DNA from: Isoetes taiwanensis
Lineage: Eukaryota; Streptophyta; Lycopodiopsida; Isoetales; Isoetaceae
Length of the DNA: 64,000 nucleotides
Direction of reading: 5' to 3'
Assembly: GCA_021234155.1 (NCBI GenBank)
Contig: JAJEKV010000207.1
Coordinates: 308,001 to 372,000, forward strand
Shown: positions 1-13,176 of the stretch, piece by piece
Position numbering within the stretch: position 1 is the stretch's first letter
Layout: every line of letters starts with the position of its first letter
Notes under the pieces: generated by a model
Database searches by the model: none
What the model was told of the DNA's origin: nothing
The model's input: the letters and a program-made list of their open reading frames with translations, nothing else
Translations under genes and position numbers: made by a program

Positions 1-59
1 TTATATATACCTCCCCTCCCAAGGGGAGATAGGTCCCATATAATGCACTGGGCCGGGAG

Positions 60-93
60 GGTCCCTATGCCATAGGGACCCCGCCATAACTAA
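60..93 (+). mobile_element. Helitron-like 3' terminus (hairpin plus CTAA)
   Basis: A perfect 9-bp inverted repeat (GGTCCCTAT / ATAGGGACC, 3-nt loop, 60-80) is followed 9 nt later by CTAA (90-93) and then T. Helitrons end in a short hairpin, then CTRR, and insert between A and T, so this fits. The nine bases CCATAACTA next to the end also occur at the stronger terminus at 24,377-24,404, which suggests one family. The rest of this element would lie left of the window. Confidence 0.42.
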
Positions 94-3000
94 TTCAAAA
101 CAAAACCAAATATTACGCAAAGTAAATTAGTGCAGTATGTAAAGCTCGAATTGTTTCATGAAAGATCTTGAGAACTTTTGCCACATATCCTCCTTTGAAG
201 ATACTTTTGTTTTTGTGAGTTCAAAAATGTTCAATCCCATAGAATTTGGCTACTGCGGGCTGTGAGAGATATTCGAAATAACCCAAGAATTTTGATTTGG
301 CATCGCGGGCCGTGAGAGTAAATTTATGTACAATGTAGATAAGCGACACATGATAATAATCCTTATTTTTACTTTTATCGTTATATTGAATCTAAAAAAA
401 TGCAAAACAATATGGCGTAGGTCTCACCTTTCATCACCTTTGTAGACAAAAGATTCATCTTTGAGAGAAGGCGATAAAGATTTTGGATAAATCCCAAAGA
501 GAAATAAGCACAAGAGCAAGATTTATACCGTTGTGTACTAGCTGCCTTAGCCTCGACAACAACTTCATCATGGTACTATGAAGGTTTGTTGTTTGAAATA
601 TTCTCGATAATTTTGCCCTGTTTGGATGGAATCAAAGAATATTGAACAATTTGCACATAGAAGAACCGCCTTCCCCGCAGTCAAATGCCATTAGATATAA
701 TTCCAAATTGGAAAATAACAACTCATGAGATGAACGACGACAAAATATAATTCCAAATTGGAAACTACTTAACTCATGAGATTGAGCGATAGAATATCTC
801 CAAGGCCCACTCGGTAAAACCGAGGAGATCCGAAATCGGGTATATATACTAGCAGCCGAACAAATCCTTTTGACTTGCCAAGACATCCAAGCCAACCTTA
901 CTAACTAAAAGGCAATTTGGACTTATCGGACCCCAAAAAGGGGAGGCCTTGGAGATTTAAGAAATTAAAATAATGCCAAGGTGCATCACTTTTAACCTGA
1001 ATTAAAATTCTGACCTTGGGCGCTTTTTCATTTAATGCACCTACATATGTTATACGAACCATGAGATGCAAACTAGAGCAATTTAAACTGAAACTTAAAC
1101 AATATAATTAATGAAAGTGAATGAAAAGCAAATTTTATTCAAAAACACATTATATATGAGCTAATTCCATCACATAATAGAATTCTCGTGACTAAAGCAT
1201 GAAAGAGGCACATGCAAAATGCAATGACATAGGGCATAATGAAAGAACAAAGAAAATATAAAGTTCCATTCCCAAAACATACCCAAAAATAATCAGATTC
1301 AAATCTTAAGAAAAACAATTGCAATATTGTTCACAAATATGAAAGCCAAAATATCAGTAAAAACATACTGGCGATCATAAATGTCCAAGTGTATAGAACA
1401 AAAATTACCATGTGTAAAGCTCCCGAACGGTTGCACAAAACATAATAACTTACCAAATTATGTATCAATAAGTGTAGATACAAAATGTGTTCATAAGCTT
1501 GCACATGAACGCAAAATGCCATAAATCCACAAAGCATGGGAGAAGGAGTTCGGTTACTCCGCAAAAAAAAATGCACTTGTTAGCCTAAGAAGGGTAAAAT
1601 GCATATGCTAAAGGTAAGGTGTGAACAACCTTTTGGCCTTCGCCCTTTACCCATAAATTAAAAGGAGATTACATAAAGCGCCTCAAAGGACAGCCAAATC
1701 TAAGTTCTAAATATACTACTATAAGCAGTTATTGGAGATATAATCGATCCGGACATCAACAGGGTAGTAAGACATTAGCCTCTAATATGGACACCAAGAT
1801 CATAATTAGTCTCATCGCTGGGATTACACACCTACCAGATTATTAAATAAGGAGAATTTTAAGGGGTAATGCAAAACCGATCTAAAATAAATAAGGACTG
1901 AATTTAATCATAATCTAATCCATATACTATGCTTCCACATCCAAAAGCGTAAGTAATATTACCGTATTTAGAGGTTAAAATAGATCGTGCATGTCTACGC
2001 TTAGCATAAATTATAGAGGTATGAACAATGCATTTTTCTACATTTAGATCTAGCTGGGCCATTACATAAGTCATACATCATGATTTACCCCATCTCATTA
2101 TGGAAAGCGAGAAAAGAACATATTAATGAGCAAGTATCAAACACATAACTCGTAAAATCATGCTTAATGCGTCTTTGAACCGATCCAAAGATACCATCGA
2201 TAAGGGCGAGGGAAAACAAAAGCCACACTCTACAATATCTATAATTATTCTGTGGTCATAATGAATTCCATCTAAGAACAATCAACTATCTAAAAGTGAA
2301 GAAAGATGGAAAGATCAAGGCTTATGACCTTAACAACACGGATCTGTTACACAATCCAGCACAATGAATAACATCATGATAAACACCATAAAAATTTTAC
2401 AAAGGCATAGTAGAGGACCTGATTTGGCTAGACGTCTTTATTTTCAGAATCTTCCTCTTCATCAGAATTTGACAAAGGCACTATCTCAAAGATTAAGATT
2501 AGAATCACCCAAGCTCTTTGAAAAATTGTCGCTATTATCCACCACGGTATGAACTTCATAATGCCCGGGTCATTCTTATCCATATTGGGATCCAATCCAT
2601 GATGTTTGCATGGCTCCAGAACTGAGCCTTTCATGGCTGGGTCTAGCCCATTTTTTCAAAGCAATACAATGAGCTTGGGCCTCGTGCAGCCCTTATGGTG
2701 AGCGCCCTCAGGCCTATCTGATTTGTTCATGCCTCAAGCAAAATGCGAGATGCACAGCTTCAATATTTGCTATAGATAATATTCCCGCCCTAAAATAGCG
2801 AATCCATTTTGCTTAGCTTAAATCCTAGACCATGCTTGGATTACAAGAAGTTTATAGTAAAAAGAAGGTTAGTTACGGATCAGTCGCCAACAAGGCTCAC
2901 CTGTCACGGCCGACTCACGGATCATGATTATATCGGCCGAAAATGCTAACTTGGCTTCAACTATCCAGAACCATCCAAAGACAACTGTAGATAGTCTCAT

Positions 3001-4225
3001 ATTCGAGGTTCCGTGAATAGGACTTGGTTTCGTCTGCCGCTAGGTTAAAATCGAGCAATTCGATTTTCATACTTTCAATATTCATAAAGTATTGCAAATA
3101 TCGAAAAACCAAAAAATAATAATGGTTACCATATTATTTATTTTACCATTAACAATGGTGGAAACAATTTCCTAGCCGGGTTCATGAACCTATACGAATT
3201 ACATTTTTCCATTATCGCTTTATAGCCCGGATGTTCATAACCGGAAGCATCATTAATTATGTAGTAACTTTAGTCCAACATACCTAAAGATATGCCCATG
3301 TTAAATGTCCACTACTAAATCCCTAGTCGAATCAAACATTTCAGCCAAAAATGCAACCCGACTTTTGACAAGATTGACACCATGGGTAATAAGCACCAGA
3401 TAACCATTGTTAATGCCCGAAAGTGAATCCATCATCCAATTTTGCAAAGGAAACTAATTAGCCAAGACTTATAATTAATGCATCCGATTTGTATGATTCC
3501 TCGTATACTAAAAATTAAAGAAAATCAGAGTGCACCTTTCAATTACGTAATGTGTTCGGATTCGGGCATAACAAATGTCGGCGACTAATTCGAAGGGTTA
3601 ACTATGCAACTAAAACGGCCGGGTTGTCCAACGTAATTTGAGCAATTCGATGCATAATTAGAGCTAGAACAAGAATTGTAGCCAGACGGATAGAAGTGAG
3701 AAGGTGTTTATGAACAAGACCACTTTGAATTAAACTTAGAATCATAGGTCAAACTTGGAGTTTAACATTAGAAAGGAAATCATTAAGACAAAGATAGAGC
3801 CTAGAATACGAAAAATCCAGAAATCTAGAGAAGAGGATGGTGAATAAAATTGCCAAACATCATGTTTTATGTTCCCCAAATATACATGTCCAATTTCATC
3901 CAAGGGGTAAATAGACACCACTTAAATCTAGCATAGTCAAGCAACAATTGGGTCAATTCATGTGTACTAAAAAAAATCAAGGGTGAGGGCCTTGCTCCAG
4001 CCCAAGTGACATATAACCGTACCATTATACACTAGCTAGAACAAACACCAATCACTAGTAAAGGGAGTATGAGCCGAGGGCCATGTTTCAATTTGAGCAG
4101 ATGACTACTAGATGTATGGGAACCCTATGCCACAAATATAGAGGAAATTAAGGTAAATGCATCACCACATTTGTTAGATATTAGGCAAAATTAAGAGCTA
4201 ACCCTAGCCCTAAACTTAGCTTATA
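94..4225. other. No gene recognised; AT-rich intergenic DNA
   Basis: About 4.1 kb of AT-rich sequence with short ORFs only. I see no coding signature on either strand. A pair of similar blocks near 680-720 and 740-780 (both with AATATAATTCCAAATTGGAAA) is a small local duplication. Confidence 0.6.
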
Positions 4226-4270
4226 TCTGTTATATATATACAATTATATAAGCACCCCCCTTATTTCTAG
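4226..4270 (+). mobile_element. Proposed Helitron 5' end
   Basis: The sequence A|TCTGTTATATATATAC has the required A before a TC start and an AT-rich beginning. It runs into a C-rich stretch (AAGCACCCCCC) typical of plant Helitron 5' ends. It is chosen because it is the best TC-type start upstream of the captured fragments. There is no independent copy to confirm it. Confidence 0.27.
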
Positions 4271-4627
4271 AGATTTTTTTTGGTCGTAGCAAAAATTGGC
4301 CCATTTTTGAGATCAACGGTTGAGATGAAAACATGCCAAACCACCCCAAGCACCCCCCTTGGGTATAAAGATTGAGATGTCGCCGCCGTAGCCGTCGAAT
4401 GTGCGAGATCGACGGTCCAGATTTAAAGCCCCTTTATTTGGGGCTTTTGTTCTAGACCGTTAGATTTAAGAATTTATTCTAGGCCATCGATAGGGGAAAA
4501 AATCTCTGACGTGTACCCATTTCACTTCTATTGTGCTCAGCCTCGAGGCGGAGCTATTCTATTGAAACCACAGATGGGTTCAAGCCCGTGGAAGGCATTC
4601 CCGGTTTTGGAGCTCGCCGAGATGCGT

Positions 4628-5624
4628 AAGTCTATGATGCCTATTCCATAAATGGCATTTGCAAGATCCGGCTTCCCCCCCGCCAGATTATAATGCGGTT
4701 CTCGATGATGCACGAGTCCTTATATGGGACAAAACTACATCACGTGATGAGAGAGGAATTAAAAGGTCATGAAGGAAAGGTACTTCTCTAACTATTATTT
4801 GTGTCGCTCAATTGCTAAACGTAGCCAAATGTAATCGTGCGGTGTTAGCTATGTTAGAATGCTTTCCCAAGAACGGATGCATGTGTAGCGACCATTGGTC
4901 ATATTGAAAGTGCCGTTTTTGTGTGGACTTCGATGATGCTAACGGCTATTGGCAGTGCAGGAATGGATGGGTAAGCTATATCAATATGATGCTTAGCAAC
5001 CCATTTTGTATAAAGACCGAAACAACCGACGATGTACTTTTGTCCCATTAGGGCAATCGTATATTTGGGATGTGCGTGGTGGAAAGCAAATGCATAAACT
5101 TGCTGGACACTCAAAATGGATCGTAAGGGGTGGCGTTGAGCTTATTTTCGTGGCATTGTGGCATTGAAGGCAGATTCTTTGTTTCTAGGTCAATAAGGAT
5201 GGTGAAGGATACAATTGTGATTGATGCTGATGGTCCGGTCTCTTTCTCGAGGTGTATCGCGATGCAAGATACTATCTTGCCATCTTTGCTGGGGCTATTA
5301 CTTGTGTAGAGTATTACGCCCATGATAACGGCATTGTTATCGGGTATTGTTGTCCTGACTCATTTCAAAGCCTAGCGTGCAATAAACCGAATGATGTATC
5401 CTCTTATTGAAATATAGGTTGAGCAGATGGTATGGTATGGTTGATATGGGAACTCCAAGATGGTTAGCTTTTCCGTCCCACTTGTGTGGTTAGGCTATAA
5501 GTTTCCTGGTTTGATCCGTTAAAAGTGATTGTGGGGGGGCGACACTCGGTCGATTTTCAAGCTCCCAAAACTCAAAAGTCTATGATGCCCATTCCCTAAA
5601 TGGCATTTGCAAGGTCCATTTGTT
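4628..5624. repeat. Dispersed 45-bp direct repeat (4628-4670 and 5576-5624)
   Basis: The two copies begin AAGTCTATGATGCC and share ATTCC..AAATGGCATTTGCAAG with a few mismatches. They bracket the WD40 fragment. A second, shorter pair (CTATTTGGCATTGGAG, about 5813 and 5857) lies just to the right. Confidence 0.6.
4704..5123 (+). pseudogene. WD40-repeat protein fragment
   Basis: Two pieces of WD40 repeats are readable. At 4704 the frame gives DDARVLIWDK, and the next frame, after a shift, gives REELKGHEGK ending at a GT. At 5051 it gives GQSYIWDVRGGKQMHKLAGH followed by SKWI, a full WD signature (IWDV..GK...L.GH..W). Between them, about 4890-4990, lies VATIGHIESAVFVW and then GSAGMDG. Frames change several times and stops intervene, so this is broken. 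WD40 proteins are scaffolds of many kinds and I cannot name the parent. It is the leftmost of the plus-strand gene fragments. Confidence 0.45.
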
Positions 5625-6429
5625 GGTTATGAAGCTCTTGCGATGGATATGGCAGGTCCGCTATTAGGTCGGGTCGGGCGATTTGTCGTTATCAAGATCT
5701 TATCAAGAGCCCGAATGTCAACTATTGGGCGTGGCGAAGCTTTAATCGCATACAGTAATGTTCTCACCTTGCATGCTTTAGATTGAAATAAGCTAACTAA
5801 CTATTTTCCAGCTATTTGGCATTGGAGCTCGCTAATGCACCGGATCGATGATCCGCCTATTTGGCATTGGAGCCCGCTAATGCACCAGATTTTTCCTTTT
5901 TAATCGGTTTACTTACCAATGATCTTTTGTCCCCCGCATCTTAACAGAGAATAGGATAGTACCATCTTCAAGGAGTCATTTAAAGGACAACTTTATGATC
6001 TTCCATTATATTGCATGGAAGCTAGCATATTTTTTCTACCGCAGACATGAGTGACGAACTCTTCAATAACATGCATTTATCTTAAGGTGATAACTAATAT
6101 GTGCCTTCCGATCTAGCTTGAAAGAGAATGTAAGCATACAAAGGCATGGCATTGAATCTTTTCATTTTCTATTGTTACAATGTAGTTGCCTATCTTTGGT
6201 TGATTATGTAACTTCACCGCTTGGTGAGCGACTTGTGGCAATGGGGATGAGGTTGCAAAGATGAATATAAGGTATGCATATCTCTTTTGCCATTCTTAGA
6301 CCTCACGAATTCTTGTTGAGAGTTGTTTGCACATCAGGTGTGTCTTTGTATTAGATTTATTGCATCTACCATATGGTTGTGGTTGTCATTCATAGTCACA
6401 TCATGAGAAGAGGAACATTAGATCATGAT

Positions 6430-7107
6430 AGAGCTTTCTTTTTGGAGTTTTAGTACTCTGCTGTAGAGTTAGAACAGCAAATGTACTTGGCCATATTTCT
6501 CATATATACGATAAGAATTTGAACGATATGTACCTAGACTTATTTTTAGAGCTTCCATTAAGCTTTCTAATGGATATTCTTGCTTGAGAAATAGATTTTG
6601 CGTTTGCAAGTTATGCCCAAATCTCTGTTAGCTGGTGGACATGCCACATAGTGCCACATTGTGTTTCTTGCGGGTCAAATTGTTACACAAATATCTGATT
6701 TCTACAGAACAATATCATGTGGCACAAAGCAAGAGTTGAAGTTTAAACAGATTAATCTAAAATATGAGGTATGTTTATGTCAATTGTTTCAATATGTTTT
6801 CATTGATTGGAAGTATATCCCTGTATATGCATGTGTTATGCATGTGTTATGTGTTTAGAGTAGTTGTGCGGACAATAGAGCTTTCTTTTTGGAGTTACCG
6901 CCATGTTTGTCCTCTGATGTGAAATTAGAACAGCAAATGTAATTTGCCATATTTGACACACATACGGTAGGAATTTGAAAGATGTGTACCTAGACTTATT
7001 TTTAGAGCTTCCTGTAAGCTTTCCAATGGATACTCTTGCTTGAGCAATGGATCTTGCATTTGCAAGTTATGCCCAAATGTTTGCTAGCTGGTGGACATGC
7101 CACATTG
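6430..7107 (+). repeat. Two-copy direct repeat, about 225 bp
   Basis: Copy 1 is 6430-6650 and copy 2 is 6877-7107. Both start AGAGCTTTCTTTTTGGAGTT, pass through GTACCTAGACTTATTTTTAG and end GCTGGTGGACATGCCACA. Divergence is modest. There is no coding in either. The gaps on each side (5130-6430 and 7108-8109) hold no recognisable gene. Confidence 0.7.
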
Positions 7108-8109
7108 CATCCCCTTTCAAGATATTTTGTAGTTTAATCTCTTTTTTTTTTGCAAAGTAATATGTCGGTATGTTTTGTAGGTTGCTTGACATCTACCATC
7201 ATACTTGGGGATTTGAATTTGATCGGTGTGTTCTAATGTTGACCACCTTTCAGTCGGTGAAATCTCTATGCAAAACTCGATATAGTGTCCCATCACTTGA
7301 GCCGATTATTATGTTCACCGATTCACAAATGAGAACTTTATAACTTGGTAGCATCTACCGATCAGGCAGCTTGGTTTTGCCACAAAAAGAGACTTTTTTT
7401 TTTTTTTTCCATTTCTAATTTTTCATGCTTTTAATGCATGTTGCGATGTTGTAGACTCAAGACACCTATCATGAATAGGGATATTGTAAATGGTGTTCGC
7501 TATTATGCTTCAAATGCCAAAGGCATCGATCAATTCAATGCGAAATCTGTGTTTTATGGACATTTCTAAACACGCTTTGATTTCTTGAGCATCTAATAAT
7601 GAATTCTTCATTGACAAGGTTCGTCGAAATATTGCATTCTTCTTCCATATTCTCGAATTTGAGTGCATTTCAAGTTTAAGCACAATTGTTTATGGTCTGT
7701 TCCTCGACCGCCTTTTGTCCGCGTAGGAATGACCGGATAGACACATTTAATTGTCAAAAAATCATAAAATGTAGGATCTAGTTGGCACAAGGCCGTGAAG
7801 GAGTTAACCAAGAAGAGCAATTGTAGTGGTATTGAAGAGGAAGAAAAATGTTTAAAGACTCAGCCGGAGAATCTAGATCCCATTGTGATGGCCTTGAGAA
7901 GGAAGGAAAGGATTCAAGACTAAGACTCAAAGTAGACACTTACCATGCTTTATTATCGAAAATGAAATGAGGTTTAAGATCTTACTAACCTTTATTTTAG
8001 TGGCCTTGATCTTACTAACCTTTATGGCTCTTACCTTCATTCTCTTTTGCCGGAAGTTAAGCATTCTGCGGAAGCGTAGAAGAAGATCAAAGAACGATTT
8101 TGTACTGCT

Positions 8110-9056
8110 GGCAACATGCTTTTTATGGATGGCTATTTAGTAAAAAAAGTTGCATTAAGAAGTCTTGACATTCTCGTAAAGCCAACACTTGAAGAACTTC
8201 AGATGTTCCAAAGACCGGTGGAAAAGATTTCACTGCGGTCTTCAACTCTTCATCGCTCATAAAAAATCGCTAGATTTATGGAGGGCGATCTGTTGATGGT
8301 AGTTGAAGGAGATCATCAATCTTTAGTTGGGTATGTTGAAAGAGTTGATGGGGACAAGGTGTCTATTAGGGCTACATCTAAAAAAAAAACAGTACAAACA
8401 AATATATACATTTTGTCTACAAAGCATTATTATTTTTATAATCCGGCTAGGGATTCACAAGAAACGTGAATTATAGTTGATGCGATAAGCTCCATGCGCT
8501 TATTCTCCTCGATGCTACTAAAGAAGAGGTAAAATCACGATAGAATCATATGAGATACTCTACTCGATGAGCTAAACATGTCAAAGAATGTGACAATTAT
8601 TTTGCAGATAGGTGTTATGAAGGATTGCGTAGCTCCAAGCTCCCAAGTGGCCCCCGTGGATGTCTAAGCTAGGGGAATTCAACCTTTTCGATTTGGTGCT
8701 TCTTGAGTATGTAAAGGCCCATGTTGCACACAAGATGCCTTGCTTCTAAATACTAATAATCATGCTATTCTCATTGCCACTCAAAATGTGGCCTCATATT
8801 GCGCGTTGAAAAAGAAAGGTTGCGGTGAGTTCTAAGATGCACTTGCATCCGTGATCAAGAATTCTTTATATTGTTACCTATGTTTTTTTTTAGCATGCGT
8901 GTTCTCAAAGGAATTGCTGAAAAGATGGAAACTTCCACGGTGAAGCCAACATACGCCCGTAAAAGGGTCATCAAAGAACAACACGAGTGTGCATGACTCG
9001 CAATAACATGATACATGTGAAGGATTACGTTGAAGTCCTTGAGGGCACCTTCAAGG
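8110..9056 (+). pseudogene. SPT5: SPT5 transcription elongation factor fragment
   Basis: Several islands match the middle of plant SPT5, the KOW-domain subunit of DSIF, which travels with RNA polymerase II. In order: FMDGYLVKKVALRSL then VKPTLEELQMFQRP at 8110-8229; MEGDLLMVVEGD then GYVERVDGDKVSIR at 8278-8400 (first KOW, normally FMKGDAVIVIKGDLKNLKGWVEKV); LGEFNLFDLVLLE at 8669; MRVLKGIAEKM at 8895; and MIHVKDYVEVLEG at 9006 (a later KOW start). The islands are colinear with the real protein but separated by frameshifts, stops and lost segments, and both ends are missing. It is unprocessed or heavily rearranged, hence a pseudogene or captured fragment. The identification rests on order and motif spacing, from memory of the family. 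Confidence 0.62.
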
Positions 9057-12000
9057 TTCTTGTTATCGGTTTTGCAATGATGTTACCTATTCATGGATCC
9101 CTGTTGAATGTTTGTCGCTTTGTATGTATAATTTTCCTTATTCTTCCCCTTTTATTGGGAGAGGAAAATAACCTTTATATCCAATCAGTATATATCGCCT
9201 CGCAGAATCTAGCATAGATCTTGCTAAAACACAACAAAGGACTGGGGTATCATCTGAGAGCCCGCCTACAACAATTGCCAATTATCAAGTTGGACATGAA
9301 ACTATAATTGCACTCAAATGAAAAAGGAAGTGGTTGAGTTATCAAGAAAATGCTCCCCGATACATGTCTAGTTTTAGCGACTATTGATAATCCCCACCTT
9401 TTCCTCTTCCCCGCAAGGAATTTTTCATCTGGAGAAACCTTACTTGATACCGCATAAATGGACCTTTGCTGTGGAAGCTCACCGCTAACACCAAGATTCC
9501 AAACCGAAAGTATCTTCAAGCATCTAAGAGTGGGTACTACATCCTTGATTTCACCAAATAGAACCTTTGTCTTGCAAACATGTAATACTTGCAGCTTGAA
9601 ATAATATGTTGCCTTCATATTTGGGTAAGTAACTAGACGATTAAATATTTGCTCCTTATTGGGATTTGAAAGTTTCTTACCTCTCCCCAAGTTACATCAC
9701 GTTAGGGAAAGCCTTGCATTAATTTATGGTTCTCTCTTTAAACCGTTTAATGAACAAACTCCCCGCATGTTAGAGATTGTTATAAAGAATTAGATTGACA
9801 TGGGATGTCTAATTTATAGTGGAACTCCGAAATCTTCTATGATCATGATGTCCTGCTCATGAATTATTTCGTGAGACCCATCTTGAAGTTGCGGAGGCAA
9901 TCGCCGACACCCCGGAATTTGAAGCAAGCAGTGATTCTTGCAACGGAAGTTGGGGTAAAAGAAATTCAGCCTGGCCGTAATGATAGGTGAAACACTCGAA
10001 TAACGCGGGGTGAAACATGCACGCCGGGTGAAAACCGGAGAGCACCTGGTCGTTCATTCCGGCATGCATTGGTCTTCTAGATACAAAAAGACAATCTTAT
10101 GGGATGGAAGACTAGGTTTGTCAAGGTACATCAATGTGGAGCTTGGAATGCAAGTTGCTTTTGGAATCATGCAAATTCATTTGGGCTCCACGCATCCATC
10201 TGGCGGGTTATTTACTATTATGGACTTGGTTTTATTAATGAAAATTGTTTACCTTGTTGCAATGCCTAGACATATAGTGTAAGCCTTTACGTATCCCCCG
10301 TAGCTTATGTTACAGCTTATGAAGCCAAGAGGGAATGTAGAGAGGGGTTAGTTTGAGCTATGCACAAGACATTCCTATGGCAAACCATTTATACAAATTA
10401 GCAGGATTTGGCATGCATATGAGTTTTGCATTTCCATAAGCCGATAGATGCTTTGGATAGCCCGCTAGAATCCTACTTGGTATTCTTGCCCCGCATTGCA
10501 TGAGTTTGATAGTTACGCTTAAAAGATCGTTTTTTTAACATAAGTCTTGATATATCAACCGCTTTTTTAACATAAGTCTTAATATATGGAATGTTTTTCC
10601 TCTCGTCATACAGCTTATTTGTGCAAGGCATCATGTCACGGACTTGATCTCCATTTTATGTAGCCGTGTTCTTGACAACTTATTTACAACAATCTCATGT
10701 GCTTTGGGATAAGAGCACAACCTTTACTTTGCTCTTAGATCTCTTCATCAACAAATAATAATCAGCATAATAGCCGTGGCCATACATATAGGATCGTGTG
10801 AGCAATAGCTCACACTATATTATGGTCATCATTCCGCATAATGTAGATACGCTAATTAGGAAATCTAAATATCCGACTAGGGTGGTTGTAGTGATTTTCC
10901 ATCACTGTAAGTTCCAAGCGCTTTGGGTGTCTTCATGCTTAAGCATTTATGCATAGGCTTTGGGTGTCTTCTTGCTTAAGTATTTATGCATACAATATAA
11001 CCAATGGATTTTTGTTTGTTTGCCATTGTTTAATCACAAACAGATCTTGCTATTGAAAATAGACTAAGCATAGACTACTTATTGGAAGCTTTAGTATGCT
11101 TTATTTTTAATGTTATTGCAACTTCCATAAAACTATCCAGAAATAGATGCCTATGTTCAGAATGCGATAAGTTGACTTATACTTGATGACAGTTTGAGCA
11201 GACAAAATATGGAGACGTTCTCTAGAATGATTTTGTAGATGAAGCCCTATGGAGACGTTCTCTAGAATGATTTTGTAGATGAAACCCTTGGATGGTAGAT
11301 GCTTACTAGAGGCCCATAAGAATAAGTGATGCAAAGAATGGCATGCCCAGAGGACACATGCCAGAATCATCCCGGAAGAGATGGCGAGGTGCTAAACTAT
11401 GGAAAAGAGAGCGACGCGAAGTTTTGGCAAATTTCGATTTGTGCAGCTGGACTTGACATGGACTTTCCATGACTGCAATTTTATAAATGACTTTGATCTA
11501 CTTTGACTTTGAGAGTTTGCTAACAACATGTCAACTCTCACACAATGAATAATTTGCTCAATGGTTATGCATAGGGCAAGCATTGCAAATAAGCACTACA
11601 AAATACACACTACAATTTGCGAATCTTGTTCCATTTATAGTTTAGGGCACACACTACTATCATTTTTGGATTGGGTTTTCCTTGTTATCAATAACTACAA
11701 GATTGATTGGGGAGTTTGATCCAAGTTGGCTAGGGTTGTTGACCAAGAGTTTCACTATGAGTTTAACCCATCTAGCATTTGACCAACTAGTCAATTTTCA
11801 TGAAAGGGACGTCAACCTTAATTTACTTTTTTGGTGAACCTTAATTTACTTTTTGGTGTCAGAAAACTTCTTTGATGTCTTTGTAAATTGCATTTGTGTT
11901 GTGTAAGTGTTACTTTAACATGCCACGTGAAAGATATTCATTGCTACCCCAATGTTCCATTGTTTCGCCAAAAGCATCTTTATATTTTTGGTCAACAAGA

Positions 12001-13176
12001 TTTGGTACTAAATCTTGCAAGGCCATTAGCCCAAGTATAGTCTAATCTTATGCCCACCATTTACTTGGATCTTTGACCATATGTATACAGGTGAACATTT
12101 GCAACATCTTCACACATCTATTTAACTGCGCTTCAAGTAAATTCGTGTTAACTACCCATTACATTTACACACTTTAACAATGCCAAAGTCTAATAAATCG
12201 ATAAACTACCACCGTCTTAATGCAACATGGGTTTTAGGTTAAAGAGTAAGATTTAGGGCCGAAGTAACTATTGACTAGCACTAGTTTAGGGTTAAGGGTT
12301 CTTAAGGGTTCCTCTCAGGTTTAGTGTTTGGGGTTTATGTTATTTAGGTTTCACATGGTATAATTTCTCACCTAAAGAAACAGTAACATAACAGGTTGAT
12401 AAAGTCTTTGTAACCTGTTGACTTTGCGAAATCCTCGTAGTACAACCACTTATAGTACAACCCCTCATCGTACAAAAACTTGTTTATATATATATATATA
12501 TATAATATATATATATATATCGTAATATATCGTAATATATATAAAATTATTTGGATGTGTTTCGTGATATAGATTGTTGATATATTCAAATCGATCTCGT
12601 CCGTTTGTTTGAAAGAAGGTGAGGTGGCAAACGTATAGCCGTTGGATCTTCATGGGGCATGCATGGCCATGCATGGGGCATGCACTATTCTTCTGGACCC
12701 TTGGATCAAGGGGGGGAGGAAAAATCCCAGCCGTCAATTATTTTAGGAAAACTGCATAGAAGGTGCTACTTTTAAGGCATTTAATCTATGCCCTTGAAAT
12801 TAGAGCATCTAATCTGGACCGTCGAATGTGCTGCATCAACGGCCGAGATTTTGCCACATTTCTTCGTCGCATTTAATTCTACATGATGGGGTGGCACTTA
12901 ATGTCTACATCTAGCACATTACATTAAATATTACATTAAATGTACCTAGTGAGGACGACGCATCACTAGGGCGAGTAAAGCACTAGGGTGAGCAGTTCTT
13001 TCATTTTTGTTGTTTGCTCTTCGGTTCCGCCGTCGCAGCTCCATCTCAAAACAGGCGATGGCGGGTCTGGCCGTCTATATCCTCAAGCTTAGCTTGGCTT
13101 CTCAGGCATTCCATTCGTTACAAATTTCCCATTTTGCTCTATATATTACGATAAATGTTTGATGCTCATCCCAGCA
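9057..13176. other. No gene recognised; short tandem duplications
   Basis: About 4 kb without a supported gene. It holds several two-copy tandem duplications of 24-40 bp: 10,531/10,563 (TTTTTTAACATAAGTCTT), 10,921/10,958 (CTTTGGGTGTCTTC, period 37), 11,209-11,288 (TATGGAGACGTTCTCTAGAA, period 40) and 11,818/11,842 (ACCTTAATTTACTTTTT). Open frames here are short and lack family signatures. Confidence 0.5.
12484..12900 (+). repeat. CATGCATG repeat element with (TA)n, copy 1
   Basis: A TA-rich stretch (12,484-12,542) is followed by GAGGTGGCAAACG, GCCGTTGGATC, GGGGCATGCATGGCCATGCA and TTGGATCAAGGGGGG. The reverse complement of this block recurs at 17,820-17,980, also beside a long (TA)n. It has no coding. 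The 'CCGTTGGATC' phrase is common in subterminal parts of plant DNA transposons, but I could not find its ends. Confidence 0.5.

Noticed and set aside
1705-1730. TCTAAATATACTACTATAAG as a Helitron 5' end
   Set aside because: It resembles the consensus but is preceded by T, not A, and lies 2.5 kb from the first captured fragment. The 4226 site fits better.
9250-9690. 146-codon frame on the minus strand
   Set aside because: No domain, no splice or promoter context, and composition typical of chance in AT-rich DNA next to a plus-strand relic.
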